Assembly: GCA_947457395.1 (NCBI GenBank)
Contig: CANGVA010000002.1
Span: 180,675 to 244,674 of the forward strand
Source of the DNA: Bacteroidota bacterium
GTDB taxonomy: Bacteria > Bacteroidota > Bacteroidia > UKL13-3
Length of the DNA stretch: 64,000 bases
Direction of reading: 5' to 3'
Below the pieces are notes generated by a model that ran no database searches, was not told the origin of the DNA, and saw nothing but the letters and a program-made list of their open reading frames with translations. A program made the translations under genes and the position numbers. Of the stretch, positions 16,236-25,124 are shown piece after piece. Positions within the stretch are counted from its first letter, which is position 1. Each line of letters begins with the position of its first letter.

Positions 16236-18665
16236 ATGAAAAAGCTTACACTACTTTTCTTCATAACCTTGTTACAAGCAAAAGTGTTTGCTCAAAAAAG
16301 CGGTATCATTACCGGCCAGGTTAAAGACCGCAACACGCAGGAGCTGCTTATTGGGGCAACGGTGCTGCTTGAGGGCACAGGTCTTGGTGCACAAACAGAT
16401 GCCGATGGGCGATTTAAGATAAGTGGCATACCTCCAAAATCATACAACGTGCTGGTTCAGTACGTGGGGTATAAGCCAAAAACCATTTTTAATGCCGTGG
16501 TTACCACGGGCAATATTCTTAATTTTAATATAGAGTTGGATCCTGAATCTAAAAATTTGAATGAAGTGGTGGTGCGGGGGCGCACCTTTGGCAAAAAAAC
16601 TGAAACACCCCTGTCGGTTCAGAGCCTTACTGCCGAAGAAATTAGAAGCAACCCCGGTGGTAATTTTGATATATCGCGCGTTATTCAAGCTTTGCCAGGT
16701 GTGGGGGGCAGCACAGGTGGTGCCGCGTTCAGAAACGATATTATTATACGCGGTGGCGGACCCAATGAGAACGTCTTTTACATTGATGGGATAGAAATAC
16801 CTGTTATTAACCACTTTACTACACAAGGCAGCACTGGCGGGCCACAGGGCATCTTAAATGTTAGTTTTATAGAAGATGTAACACTAAGTTCAAGCAGTTT
16901 TGGTGCCCGGTATGATAACGCACTTTCTTCGGTAATTGCATTTAAACAAAAGGAAGGAAACAGGGAGCGGTTACAGGGCAATGCCAGGTTAAGTGCATCT
17001 GAGTTTGGCCTAACACTTGACGGGCCGCTTACTAAAAACACCACCTTTCTTGCATCGGCCCGCAGAAGTTATTTGCAATTTTTATTTCAGGCAATTGATT
17101 TGCCCATCAGGCCCAACTACTGGGATTTTCAATACAAAACAACCACACGCATTAATGACAAAACAACACTTACCACCTTGGGTGTAGGCGCCATAGATGA
17201 GTTTAGTTTTGCTGTACCTAAAGAGTCAACACCTGAAAAGGAATATGCCATTCGTTCAAACCCTATTATAAACCAGTGGAACTATACGGTTGGCGCATTG
17301 GTAAAAAGGCGTATGAATAATGGCGTGCTCAATATATCGGCCAGCAGAAACATGTTCGAAAACAGGCTTGACAGGTTTGAAGATGGCAGGCATAATGAAG
17401 AGGCTTTTCGTGTATTGAAAATCAGGTCACGCGAAATTGAAAACAAATTCAGGCTGGATATAAACAAGTATTTGGGCAAATGGAAATATAGTTATGGTGG
17501 GGCCTTTCAATATGTTAAGTTTAGTAACGAAGGGTTTACGCGTATTAGAAACGCTGTTAAAGGCGCAAGCGGTGTAGATAGCATACCGGCTGTAAGTGTT
17601 GGACTTAACTCGGACATTGAGTTTTTTAGATACGGTTTTTTTGGCGAAGCAAACCGCAAGATAATGGACAACAGGCTTTCCCTAACTATAGGTTTACGTG
17701 CAGATGGAAACACCTTTACGCAAACCGGTAACGAGTTTTGGCGCACCTTTTCTCCCCGCTTTTCTGCAAGTTATGCCCTAACAGAGCAATGGAATATTAA
17801 TGCAACCGTTGGGCGCTATTACAAGTTGCCAATATATACCGTATTGGGGTTTAGAGATGCCACGGGCAATCTGGTAAATAAAGACAATGATTACCTGGCA
17901 GTAAACCATTATGTGGCTGGCATAGAATTTTTGCCAACAAACGCCACACGCATAACGGTAGAAGGTTTTTATAAGCAGTATAGCCAATATGCAGTGTCGG
18001 CCGCTACCGGTATATCCCTAGCAAACCAAGGCACAGAGTTTGGCGCTATTGGCAATGAAAAAACAATTAGTTCCGGAAAGGGCCGCGCTTATGGTGCCGA
18101 GGTTTTTTTTCAGCAAAAGCTCACCAAAAATTTTTATACCACTGTTTCTTATACCTTATTTGTGAGCAGCTTTAGTGGAGCAGATGGCCGTTTTGTTGCA
18201 TCAGCCTGGGATAACAGGCACCTGCTTTCTGCCATTGCCGGCTATAAACTGCCGCGTGGCTGGGAAATAGGCGTTAAGCATCGGTTTGCGGGTGGATCGC
18301 CCTATACACCGTTTGATATGGCTGCCTCACAACAAAACTATTTGCTAACAGGAACAGGGTCTTTTACTTATGGCGATTTAAATACATTGAGGCTTGGTGG
18401 TTTTAACCAAACCGATATCCGGGTTGATAAGAAGTTTAATTTTAAACGCATTACGCTGGATATATTCCTTGATATTCAAAATGTAACCCGTAACTCAAAC
18501 CCGGCAACGCCCCAATACACATTTCAGCGCACGGCAGATAATAGTGGTTGGGCCACGACCGATGGAAAACCAGTGCAGCAAAATGGTAGCAATGCCATTC
18601 CGCTTGTGCTAAATAATGTGAACGATACTTTTCTGCCCACCTTTGGCTTCATTGTGGAGTTTTAG
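16236..18665 (+). CDS. TonB-dependent outer-membrane receptor with CarboxypepD-reg-like domain
   Basis: The 809-residue protein has a signal peptide (residues 1 to about 19, cleavage after VFAQ), a carboxypeptidase-regulatory-like domain (about 22-105, GIITGQVKDRNTQELLIGAT), a plug domain (about 110-230 with NDIIIRGGGPNENVFYIDG) and a 22-strand type beta barrel ending in FIVEF with the terminal aromatic residue needed for BAM insertion. It should import an unidentified substrate with TonB energy. No SusD partner follows. Its place inside the carotenoid locus, divergent from crtD and 58 bp before crtI, is unusual; a functional link is not shown by sequence. Confidence 0.92.
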   Translation: MKKLTLLFFITLLQAKVFAQKSGIITGQVKDRNTQELLIGATVLLEGTGLGAQTDADGRFKISGIPPKSYNVLVQYVGYKPKTIFNAVVTTGNILNFNIELDPESKNLNEVVVRGRTFGKKTETPLSVQSLTAEEIRSNPGGNFDISRVIQALPGVGGSTGGAAFRNDIIIRGGGPNENVFYIDGIEIPVINHFTTQGSTGGPQGILNVSFIEDVTLSSSSFGARYDNALSSVIAFKQKEGNRERLQGNARLSASEFGLTLDGPLTKNTTFLASARRSYLQFLFQAIDLPIRPNYWDFQYKTTTRINDKTTLTTLGVGAIDEFSFAVPKESTPEKEYAIRSNPIINQWNYTVGALVKRRMNNGVLNISASRNMFENRLDRFEDGRHNEEAFRVLKIRSREIENKFRLDINKYLGKWKYSYGGAFQYVKFSNEGFTRIRNAVKGASGVDSIPAVSVGLNSDIEFFRYGFFGEANRKIMDNRLSLTIGLRADGNTFTQTGNEFWRTFSPRFSASYALTEQWNINATVGRYYKLPIYTVLGFRDATGNLVNKDNDYLAVNHYVAGIEFLPTNATRITVEGFYKQYSQYAVSAATGISLANQGTEFGAIGNEKTISSGKGRAYGAEVFFQQKLTKNFYTTVSYTLFVSSFSGADGRFVASAWDNRHLLSAIAGYKLPRGWEIGVKHRFAGGSPYTPFDMAASQQNYLLTGTGSFTYGDLNTLRLGGFNQTDIRVDKKFNFKRITLDIFLDIQNVTRNSNPATPQYTFQRTADNSGWATTDGKPVQQNGSNAIPLVLNNVNDTFLPTFGFIVEF

Positions 18666-18723
18666 CAAATAGCCAAACTTTTGTCTAACTTGTATGTTCT
18701 AAAAATTAAACAAACCACCGTTT

Positions 18724-20226
18724 GTGAAAAAAGCTATTGTCATAGGATCAGGAGTAGCAGGCCTTTCTGCCGCGTCATATCTGGCTAAGATGGGAATGCA
18801 GGTTACCGTGCTTGAAAAAAATAATCAGGCCGGAGGTAGGGCAAGGGTGTTTGATGCAGGTGGCTTTTTGTTTGATATGGGACCAAGTTGGTACTGGATG
18901 CCCGATGTTTTTGAAAAATTTTACAATGATTTTGGTCATACTACGTCTGACTTTTATAACCTAAAACGGCTTGACCCATCTTACCGGGTTTTTTCTAAAA
19001 ACGGAGAAGCAGTAGATATACCTGCCAATATGCAGGAGTTAGAGCAGTTGTTTGAGCGTTTTGAAAAAGGCAGCAGCCTGCGCCTAAGGCAGTTTTTAAA
19101 AGAAGCAGCGTATAAATATCAGGTTGGCATTAATGATTTAGTTTATAAGCCTAGTTTAAGCCTCCTGGAGTTTGCCGATATGCGGCTGCTTAAAGGGCTG
19201 CTAAAAATGGATGTGCTTACAAGCATGAAAAAGCATATCCGGCAATTTGTTTCGCACCCCTTCCTGGTTGAGTTATTGGAGTTTCCTGTATTGTTTTTGG
19301 GCGCTATGCCCGGCAACACACCTGCGCTATATAGCCTAATGAACTATGCCGACATGAGCTTGGGAACCTGGTATCCTATGGGTGGCATGCACCAGATAAT
19401 TAAGGCTTTTGAAAGCATAGCCACAGAACAGGGTGTTTCAATAAAGCTAAACCACGAGGTAACGAAAATAGAAACCGAGGGAATGACCGCCAAAAGGGTT
19501 GTTACTACCCAGGGTGTTTTTGAGGCCGATGTAATTGTAGGTGCAGGAGATTACCGCCATATAGACCAGCACCTGCTTCCGGCCGAGAAAAGAAATTATA
19601 CCGAGCAATACTGGAATTCAAGAAAAATGGCACCTTCGTGCCTTTTGTATTATGTTGGGCTCAACAAAAAATTAACCAATCTTAGGCACCACAATTTGTT
19701 TTTTGATGCAGACTTTAATGCCCATGCCAAGGAGATTTATGAAAACCCTCGCTGGCCAAGTCAGCCTTTGTTTTATGCCTCTGTTCCCTCTGTTACTGAT
19801 GCCACGGTTGCACCCAATGGACAAGAAAACTTGTTTTTATTAATACCCGTAGCGCCCGGGCTTGAAGATACCGATGAGGTAAGAGATAAATATTTTGATA
19901 TGCTAATGAATAGGCTTGAAAAACTAACAGGCAATGCAATAAAACAGCATGTGGTATATAAAAGATCTTATGCCTTCAGAGATTTTGTAAACGATTATCA
20001 TTCCTTTAAAGGCAATGCATATGGGCTGGCCAACACATTAAGCCAAACAGCCATACTAAAACCCAGCTTAAAAAGTAAAAAAGTAGCTAACCTGTTTTTT
20101 GCAGGCCAACTTACCGTTCCGGGCCCGGGTTTGCCGCCCAGCATCATTAGCGGCAAAGTGGTGGCAGCGCAAATAGAAAAAGAATTTTTAACAAAGGCAC
20201 ATGCTAAAAGCATGGCTGCACATTAA
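18724..20226 (+). CDS. crtI: Phytoene desaturase
   Basis: A 500-residue CrtI-type FAD protein that converts phytoene to lycopene in four desaturation steps at the membrane. The FAD-binding loop is VIGSGVAGLSAASYLA, followed by NQAGGRARVF; FDMGPSWYWMPDVFE and the C-terminal LFFAGQLTVPGPGLPPSIISG are family signatures. The start is GTG at 18724; the N-terminus reaches the dinucleotide fold within four residues, so it is well placed. The gene heads a tight run of crtI, crtB, an unknown gene and idi with gaps or overlaps of 13, -4 and -4 bp. Confidence 0.93.
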   Translation: MKKAIVIGSGVAGLSAASYLAKMGMQVTVLEKNNQAGGRARVFDAGGFLFDMGPSWYWMPDVFEKFYNDFGHTTSDFYNLKRLDPSYRVFSKNGEAVDIPANMQELEQLFERFEKGSSLRLRQFLKEAAYKYQVGINDLVYKPSLSLLEFADMRLLKGLLKMDVLTSMKKHIRQFVSHPFLVELLEFPVLFLGAMPGNTPALYSLMNYADMSLGTWYPMGGMHQIIKAFESIATEQGVSIKLNHEVTKIETEGMTAKRVVTTQGVFEADVIVGAGDYRHIDQHLLPAEKRNYTEQYWNSRKMAPSCLLYYVGLNKKLTNLRHHNLFFDADFNAHAKEIYENPRWPSQPLFYASVPSVTDATVAPNGQENLFLLIPVAPGLEDTDEVRDKYFDMLMNRLEKLTGNAIKQHVVYKRSYAFRDFVNDYHSFKGNAYGLANTLSQTAILKPSLKSKKVANLFFAGQLTVPGPGLPPSIISGKVVAAQIEKEFLTKAHAKSMAAH

Positions 20227-20239
20227 TCCCATTAACACC

Positions 20240-21076
20240 ATGAAAGAATTATTTGATTCCGTATCAATACGCACAAGTAAAATGGTAACCAACGCCTATA
20301 GTACATCCTTTTCTTTAGGCATAAAATTTTTAGCTAAAAAACTGCACAACCCTATATATGCCATATACGGTTTTGTAAGGTTTGCCGATGAAATAGTAGA
20401 TACTTTCCATGATTTTGATAAGGCCCTGCTGCTGGAAGAGTTTAAGAATGAAACCTGGACCTCCATAGAAAGAGGCATAAGCCTCAATCCGGTGCTTAAT
20501 AGTTTTCAGCAGGTGGTAAGGCAATACAATATTGACCCATGGTTAATAGAAACATTTCTGAATAGCATGGAAATGGATTTAAATAAACAGGCGTATGATC
20601 AAAAAGGTTATGAGGAATATATTTTGGGCTCCGCAGAAGTGGTTGGCCTAATGTGCCTTAAGGTATTTGTTAATGGAGATGATAAACAGTATAAAGAACT
20701 TACACCTTATGCTATGAAACTTGGTTCTGCGTTTCAAAAAATCAATTTTCTGCGAGATTTTAATGATGATGTACAACAGCTGGGCCGCGCCTACTTCCCT
20801 CAACTGCAACACAAAGCTTTTAATGAGGAAACAAAAAAAGAAATTGAGGCAGATATACAACACGATTTTTATTTGGGCCTTGAAGGCATAAAGCGTCTTC
20901 CTAAAGATGCAAGGTTTGGTGTGTATGTTGCTTATATGTATTACTCAAACCTTCTCAAAAAAATAATGAATATGCCGCCCCAACGCATCATGAAAGAGCG
21001 TGTAAGAATAAATGATAAAAAGAAGGTGGCCCTGTTTTTTGGTTCTTATCTCAGGCACAGTTTTAATTTATTATGA
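20240..21076 (+). CDS. crtB: Phytoene synthase
   Basis: CrtB joins two geranylgeranyl diphosphates to make phytoene. The 278-residue protein has both aspartate-rich motifs: RFADEIVD (Asp50, Asp54) and LRDFNDDVQQLGRAYFP (Asp171, Asp174/175). I start at ATG 20240, 13 bp after the crtI stop, since the residues MKELFDSVSIRTSKMVTNAYSTSF cover the complete family N-terminus; an upstream TTG at 20201 would overlap crtI. Its 3' end overlaps the following unknown gene by ATGA. Confidence 0.94.
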   Translation: MKELFDSVSIRTSKMVTNAYSTSFSLGIKFLAKKLHNPIYAIYGFVRFADEIVDTFHDFDKALLLEEFKNETWTSIERGISLNPVLNSFQQVVRQYNIDPWLIETFLNSMEMDLNKQAYDQKGYEEYILGSAEVVGLMCLKVFVNGDDKQYKELTPYAMKLGSAFQKINFLRDFNDDVQQLGRAYFPQLQHKAFNEETKKEIEADIQHDFYLGLEGIKRLPKDARFGVYVAYMYYSNLLKKIMNMPPQRIMKERVRINDKKKVALFFGSYLRHSFNLL

Positions 21077-21579
21077 TCAGAATTGCTACACTGATGATTC
21101 TTTTAACATCATTGCTAATCAATGTTGAGGCCATATCCATTCCGGACGCCCGCAAGGCTTATGATGAGGCGGTTTACAAAGCAAGTGCCGGTAAAACCTT
21201 TCTGGCTCAGGCAGAAAAATTAAATCCAACAGAACCATTAATCATGGGTTATGTGGGCGCAGTAAAAATGATTATGGCCAAGCATTATTTTAATCCCTGG
21301 GCCAAACTCCACTCATTCAACCAGGGAAGAGAGTTGCTGGAAAAAGCATTGGCTGCGCAGCCCCAGGGTGTTGAGCTGGTTTTTCTGCGTTTCAGTATTC
21401 AATCTAATTCTCCGGGATTTTTAAATTATAACCAGCATCTGGCAACCGATAAGGCTTTTCTGCTTGCCAATATTGTTTCGCTTAAAGACAAAGTGCTCAA
21501 AGAGAAAATATCTAACTACCTGCTATCAAGCGAAGCGCTTACCCCTGCAGAGAAGCAAAAAATTCAAGCAGCGTTATGA
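21073..21579 (+). CDS. Unknown secreted or membrane-anchored protein between crtB and idi
   Basis: The 168-residue protein starts with a hydrophobic signal-like segment (IRIATLMILLTSLLINVEA) and is otherwise helical, with TPR-like features such as ARKAYDEAVYKASAGKTFLAQAEKLNP. I do not recognise a named domain. It overlaps both neighbours by the four bases ATGA (21073 with crtB, 21576 with idi), which means translational coupling inside the carotenoid operon. Such coupling suggests a role in carotenoid production, localisation or isoprenoid supply, but that is inference. No catalytic motif is visible. Confidence 0.8.
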   Translation: MIRIATLMILLTSLLINVEAISIPDARKAYDEAVYKASAGKTFLAQAEKLNPTEPLIMGYVGAVKMIMAKHYFNPWAKLHSFNQGRELLEKALAAQPQGVELVFLRFSIQSNSPGFLNYNQHLATDKAFLLANIVSLKDKVLKEKISNYLLSSEALTPAEKQKIQAAL

Positions 21580-22091
21580 AAACAGATGAATTTGTAATAC
21601 TGGTTGATGAGCAGGACAATGAACTTGGGCTCATGGCAAAACAAGAGGCTCATGAAAAAGCCCTGCTGCACCGGGCGTTTTCTGTTTTTGTATTCAATAA
21701 TAACGGTGAGTTGCTTTTGCAGCAGCGTGCATTTAATAAATACCATTCCGGTGGCTTGTGGACCAATACTTGTTGCAGCCATCCCAGAGCCAATGAACGT
21801 ACGCTGGATGCAGCACACCGAAGGCTAATGGAAGAAATGGGTTTTGATTGTGAACTAAAAGAGAAGTTCCACTTTATTTACCGCACACCTTTTGAAAACG
21901 GATTAACTGAACACGAGTTGGACTTTGTTTATACCGGTGAGTTTAATGGTATACCACAAATTAATCCGGAGGAGGTAGCATCATACCGCTGGCTTAAAAT
22001 AGACGACTTGATTAATGAAGTTTACTACCACCCCAACCATTTTACATCTTGGTTCAAAATTATTTTAAAAGAATACCTAAGCAATCTTTAG
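21576..22091 (+). CDS. idi: Isopentenyl-diphosphate delta-isomerase, type I
   Basis: This 171-residue Nudix-fold enzyme interconverts isopentenyl and dimethylallyl diphosphate, feeding isoprenoid and carotenoid synthesis. It has the active-site cysteine motif WTNTCCSHPRANE (Cys66/67), the Nudix-like helix RRLMEEMGF and the glutamates in LTEHELDFVY (Glu112, Glu114). It is the last gene of the crtI-crtB operon, overlapping the unknown gene by 4 bp. Being type I (not the flavin type II) is clear from these motifs. Confidence 0.94.
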   Translation: MKTDEFVILVDEQDNELGLMAKQEAHEKALLHRAFSVFVFNNNGELLLQQRAFNKYHSGGLWTNTCCSHPRANERTLDAAHRRLMEEMGFDCELKEKFHFIYRTPFENGLTEHELDFVYTGEFNGIPQINPEEVASYRWLKIDDLINEVYYHPNHFTSWFKIILKEYLSNL

Positions 22092-22220
22092 CTGTTTATT
22101 AGTTGTACGCTTCATAATGATTACGGGCAGCGTGCCTTACTTCAATCTTCTGCAAATGCAGCTTAACAGGTTTAAAAAGTGGCCAAAACACACATCCGCT
22201 CACCAACCACCAAATTTTGT

Positions 22221-22228
22221 TACTTTCG
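22221..22228 (+). promoter_or_regulatory. -7-like element before purK
   Basis: TACTTTCG fits TAnnTTTG with one mismatch and ends 4 bp before the GTG chosen as the purK start. No TTG at the usual distance. It supports the internal GTG start over the upstream one at 22179. Confidence 0.35.
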
Positions 22229-22232
22229 CACC

Positions 22233-23399
22233 GTGGATGTATCCAACCCCCTAAAAAAAACCATAGGCATTATTGGTGGCGGCCAGCTTGGCCGCATGAT
22301 GATTGAAGAATCACTTAGACTTAACATTGCGTTTAATGTTTTGGATGCACCTGATTGTCCCTGTGCAACACTTGCACAAAAACATTTGCATGGCAAACTA
22401 ACCGATGCATCACAAATTAAAGAGCTGGCTGCCATTTCCGATGTGCTTACGTATGAAATTGAACATGTAAATGTGCAAGCCCTGCTGGAGCTGGAGCAAC
22501 AAGGTAAGGAGATTATCCCATCACCCAAAGTGCTTCAGGTAATACAAGATAAGGGGCTGCAAAAAGAGTTTTTTATTAAGCATCAAATACCAACTGCGCC
22601 TTATCTATTGGTAAACAATCCGGAAGAGTGGCAGCAGGCCATACAACAATTGGGGGGCGAAAAAATGGTGGCCAAAACGCGTACAGAAGGGTATGATGGT
22701 AAAGGGGTGCAAATTTTTAATACAGCAGATATACTTAACTCAAGCAATCATATTCCGTTTACAGAACCGTGTGTACTGGAGCAATTCATTCCATGCCAAA
22801 AGGAGCTATCGGTAATGGTGGCGGTTGATAAAAGTGGCAATGTTGTAACCTGGCCTGTGGTGGAAATGGTGTTTGATGCCAAGGCAAACCTGGTTACCTT
22901 TTTAGATTGCCCTGCATCAATCAATGAAACTGCAGAACAAAAAGCAAGAGCCATTGCACACCAAACCATTCAGGCGTTTAACAGTGCAGGTGTTTTTGCC
23001 GTAGAAATGTTTTTAACGCAAAGTGGAGATATTTTGGTTAATGAAGTGGCACCAAGGCCGCACAATTCCGGCCATCACACCATTGAGGCCTGCTATACAT
23101 CACAGTTTGAGCAGTTGGTAAGAATACTGGCAGGCTTGCCCCTCGGCAGCACAGATTTAATTCAACCCGCAGTAATGATGAATTTGTTGGGCAGCCCAGG
23201 TGTAAATGGCCCATACCTACTTCAGGGGCTTGAAGAGGTAAGTGCCATGCAGGGAGTATATGTGCATTTATATGGAAAAAAAGAAAGCAAGCCTATGCGC
23301 AAAATGGGGCACGTAACCATCATTGCGCTTACACTGGCCAAAGCCAGGCAAACGGCAAAACAAGTGCACCAAACACTTGTGTTTGCATCGGCTATTTAA
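22233..23399 (+). CDS. purK: 5-(carboxyamino)imidazole ribonucleotide synthase
   Basis: PurK carries out ATP- and bicarbonate-dependent carboxylation of AIR to N5-CAIR in purine synthesis. The ATP-grasp protein begins with the pre-ATP-grasp loop TIGIIGGGQLGRMM and shows KTRTEGYDGKGVQIF, ELSVMVAVDKSGNV and NEVAPRPHNSGHHTIEACYTSQFEQ, all PurK signatures. A GTG at 22179 would add 18 residues with no family match; GTG 22233, directly behind a -7-like box, gives 388 residues, close to the usual 355-385. Its partner purE lies 376 bp downstream on the same strand. Confidence 0.93.
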   Translation: MDVSNPLKKTIGIIGGGQLGRMMIEESLRLNIAFNVLDAPDCPCATLAQKHLHGKLTDASQIKELAAISDVLTYEIEHVNVQALLELEQQGKEIIPSPKVLQVIQDKGLQKEFFIKHQIPTAPYLLVNNPEEWQQAIQQLGGEKMVAKTRTEGYDGKGVQIFNTADILNSSNHIPFTEPCVLEQFIPCQKELSVMVAVDKSGNVVTWPVVEMVFDAKANLVTFLDCPASINETAEQKARAIAHQTIQAFNSAGVFAVEMFLTQSGDILVNEVAPRPHNSGHHTIEACYTSQFEQLVRILAGLPLGSTDLIQPAVMMNLLGSPGVNGPYLLQGLEEVSAMQGVYVHLYGKKESKPMRKMGHVTIIALTLAKARQTAKQVHQTLVFASAI

Positions 23400-23775
23400 T
23401 TATTAAAGTTTTTTGGGGCTTCCCCTGATGCATGCACTTGCGCACAGGCCTTATTAGCAACATCAGGGTCGGGCTGTGTGTTGCAAGTCCTCGCCACAAC
23501 AAGTTGTGTCTGCGGGCTTTTCACTGCCATCCCTAAGCCATGTTTTACAGTGCTTTTGGCCATTAAAAAGTGTTAAATGAATTACATGAGCTTTTAACTA
23601 ATAAAACGCTAGCTTTCTGAGTTTCTGACTAACTAGTTGGGGTTTCTCCCCAACAACGCCTAGTGACCTTTTATCATGATAAAAAAAGTAACCAAAGATA
23701 TCGTGGCTTTGAATAGCATATCCTTTTTCAAATTAAAACCCTTATTTCGCAGTACAATTTTAATTGCAACACACC
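23400..23775. other. Non-coding spacer between purK and purE with several hairpins
   Basis: No credible gene is seen. From left to right it has a small GGGG-CTT-CCCC hairpin (23415-23425), a structured element (23466-23540, listed separately), a hairpin GTTGGGG/CCCCAAC with a five-base loop (23636-23654) and a perfect 16-bp palindrome TTTTATCATGATAAAA (23669-23684). Any of these could end purK transcription or regulate purE; none ends in a clear U-tract on the plus strand. Confidence 0.6.
23466..23540. repeat. Structured intergenic element (GGGTCGGGC ... TGCCATCCCTAA)
   Basis: A CACAAC/GTTGTG hairpin (23495-23500 with 23503-23508) extends outward through CTCGC/GCGGG (23490-23494 with 23512-23516) and AAG/CTT pairs. 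It is framed by GGGTCGGGCTG on the left and CTGCCATCCCTAAGCC on the right. From memory, similarly framed hairpins are scattered between genes of many Bacteroidota genomes; I cannot confirm this here, and there is only one copy in the window. Confidence 0.45.
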
Positions 23776-24285
23776 ATGAGCAAAACAGTTGGCATTATAA
23801 TGGGCAGTGATAGTGATCTGGAAGTGATGCAGGAGGCTGCAAAAGTGCTGGAGGCATTTAACGTGCCTTATGAAATAACTGTGGTATCTGCGCACCGCAC
23901 ACCAGAGCGCATGATGGAGTATGCCAAAACAGCCAGAGAGCGAGGCCTTAAAGTAATTATTGCCGGTGCAGGCGGTGCCGCCCATTTACCGGGCATGGTG
24001 GCCTCCGTTACCTCTCTACCCGTTATTGGTGTACCTGTAAAATTAAAAGCGCTAGACGGTATGGATTCATTATTGTCTATTGTACAAATGCCTGCAGGTG
24101 TTCCTGTAGCAGCAGTTGCTATTAATAATGCTAAAAATGCAGGTTTGCTTGCGGTTCAGATACTCGCCACCCACGATGTGCACCTGGCACATGAAATGCA
24201 GAAATATAAAGATAAATTAAAAGAAGAGGTGTTGGAGAAAGCAGCCAGGGTTGAAAAAGGGCCATCATCCATTGGTTTTAAATAA
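23776..24285 (+). CDS. purE: 5-(carboxyamino)imidazole ribonucleotide mutase
   Basis: PurE class I moves the carboxyl group of N5-CAIR to give CAIR, directly after PurK. The 169-residue protein has [14 protein letters not shown], the conserved SAHRTPERM and [16 protein letters not shown], all typical of the octameric mutase. ATG 23776 gives the normal short N-terminus; a TTG four codons earlier is less likely. It follows purK on the same strand but is separated by a hairpin-rich spacer, so it may have its own promoter. Confidence 0.95.
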   Translation: MSKTVGIIMGSDSDLEVMQEAAKVLEAFNVPYEITVVSAHRTPERMMEYAKTARERGLKVIIAGAGGAAHLPGMVASVTSLPVIGVPVKLKALDGMDSLLSIVQMPAGVPVAAVAINNAKNAGLLAVQILATHDVHLAHEMQKYKDKLKEEVLEKAARVEKGPSSIGFK

Positions 24286-24298
24286 CCAGCTATAAGAA

Positions 24299-25123
24299 TT
24301 AAGGAAATTTAGGAAACTTTTTAAAATCTGGTTTACGTTTCTCTAAAAATGAGTTTTTACCTTCTTTGGCTTCATCACTCAGGTAATATAGCAGTGTGGC
24401 ATTTCCGGCAAGTTCTTGTATACCTGCCTGCCCATCCAACTCGGCATTAAAAGCAGATTTAAGCATACGCAAAGCAATGGGGCTTTTATCCATCATTTTT
24501 CTGCACCATTCAATGGTTGTATCTTCCAGTTTTTCCAACGGCACCACTTTGTTAACCAAACCCATTTCAAGAGCTTCCTGTGCGTTATATTGGTCGCACA
24601 AATACCAAATTTCTCTGGCTTTTTTCTGGCCCACAATTCTTGCCAGATAGCTAGCCCCAAAGCCACCATCAAAACTGCCTACCTTGGGTCCGGTTTGTCC
24701 AAAACGCGCATTCTCGGCAGCAATACTCAAATCACAAATTACATGCAATACATGGCCTCCGCCAATGGCCCAGCCAGCCACCATCGCCACCACCGGTTTG
24801 GGTATTCTGCGTATCTGCATTTGTAAATCAAGTACATTAAGTCTTGGTACACCATCATCTCCAACATAGCCACCATGGCCGCGCACGCTTTGGTCGCCAC
24901 CACTGCAAAAAGCATTGCCGCCCTCACCGGTTAGTATCACGCAATATACGTTTTCATCCTGTCGTGCAAGTTCCATTGCTTCGCTCATTTCCTTTACCGT
25001 TAGCGGAGTAAATGCATTGTGTTTTTCCGGTCTGTTAATACTTATTTTGGCAATGCCATCTAAAAAAGAAAATTTAATCTCCTTGTATTCTTTAATCGTT
25101 TTCCAGGGGTGTTTACTTTCCAT
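24299..25123 (-). CDS. menB: 1,4-dihydroxy-2-naphthoyl-CoA synthase
   Basis: MenB closes the second ring of menaquinone by converting O-succinylbenzoyl-CoA to 1,4-dihydroxy-2-naphthoyl-CoA. The 274-residue crotonase-fold protein shows FCSGGDQ, the oxyanion segment [11 protein letters not shown], and [17 protein letters not shown], which distinguish MenB from enoyl-CoA hydratases. The C-terminus ends in the typical [16 protein letters not shown]. It lies 1 bp after menD on the same strand, a menaquinone operon that fits respiratory growth. Confidence 0.96.
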   Translation of the reverse strand: MESKHPWKTIKEYKEIKFSFLDGIAKISINRPEKHNAFTPLTVKEMSEAMELARQDENVYCVILTGEGGNAFCSGGDQSVRGHGGYVGDDGVPRLNVLDLQMQIRRIPKPVVAMVAGWAIGGGHVLHVICDLSIAAENARFGQTGPKVGSFDGGFGASYLARIVGQKKAREIWYLCDQYNAQEALEMGLVNKVVPLEKLEDTTIEWCRKMMDKSPIALRMLKSAFNAELDGQAGIQELAGNATLLYYLSDEAKEGKNSFLEKRKPDFKKFPKFP

Positions 25124-25124
25124 G

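Noticed and set aside
24416-24826. Plus-strand open frame of 136 codons
   Set aside because: It is antisense to menB, which is unmistakable; composition is that of a reverse-strand shadow.
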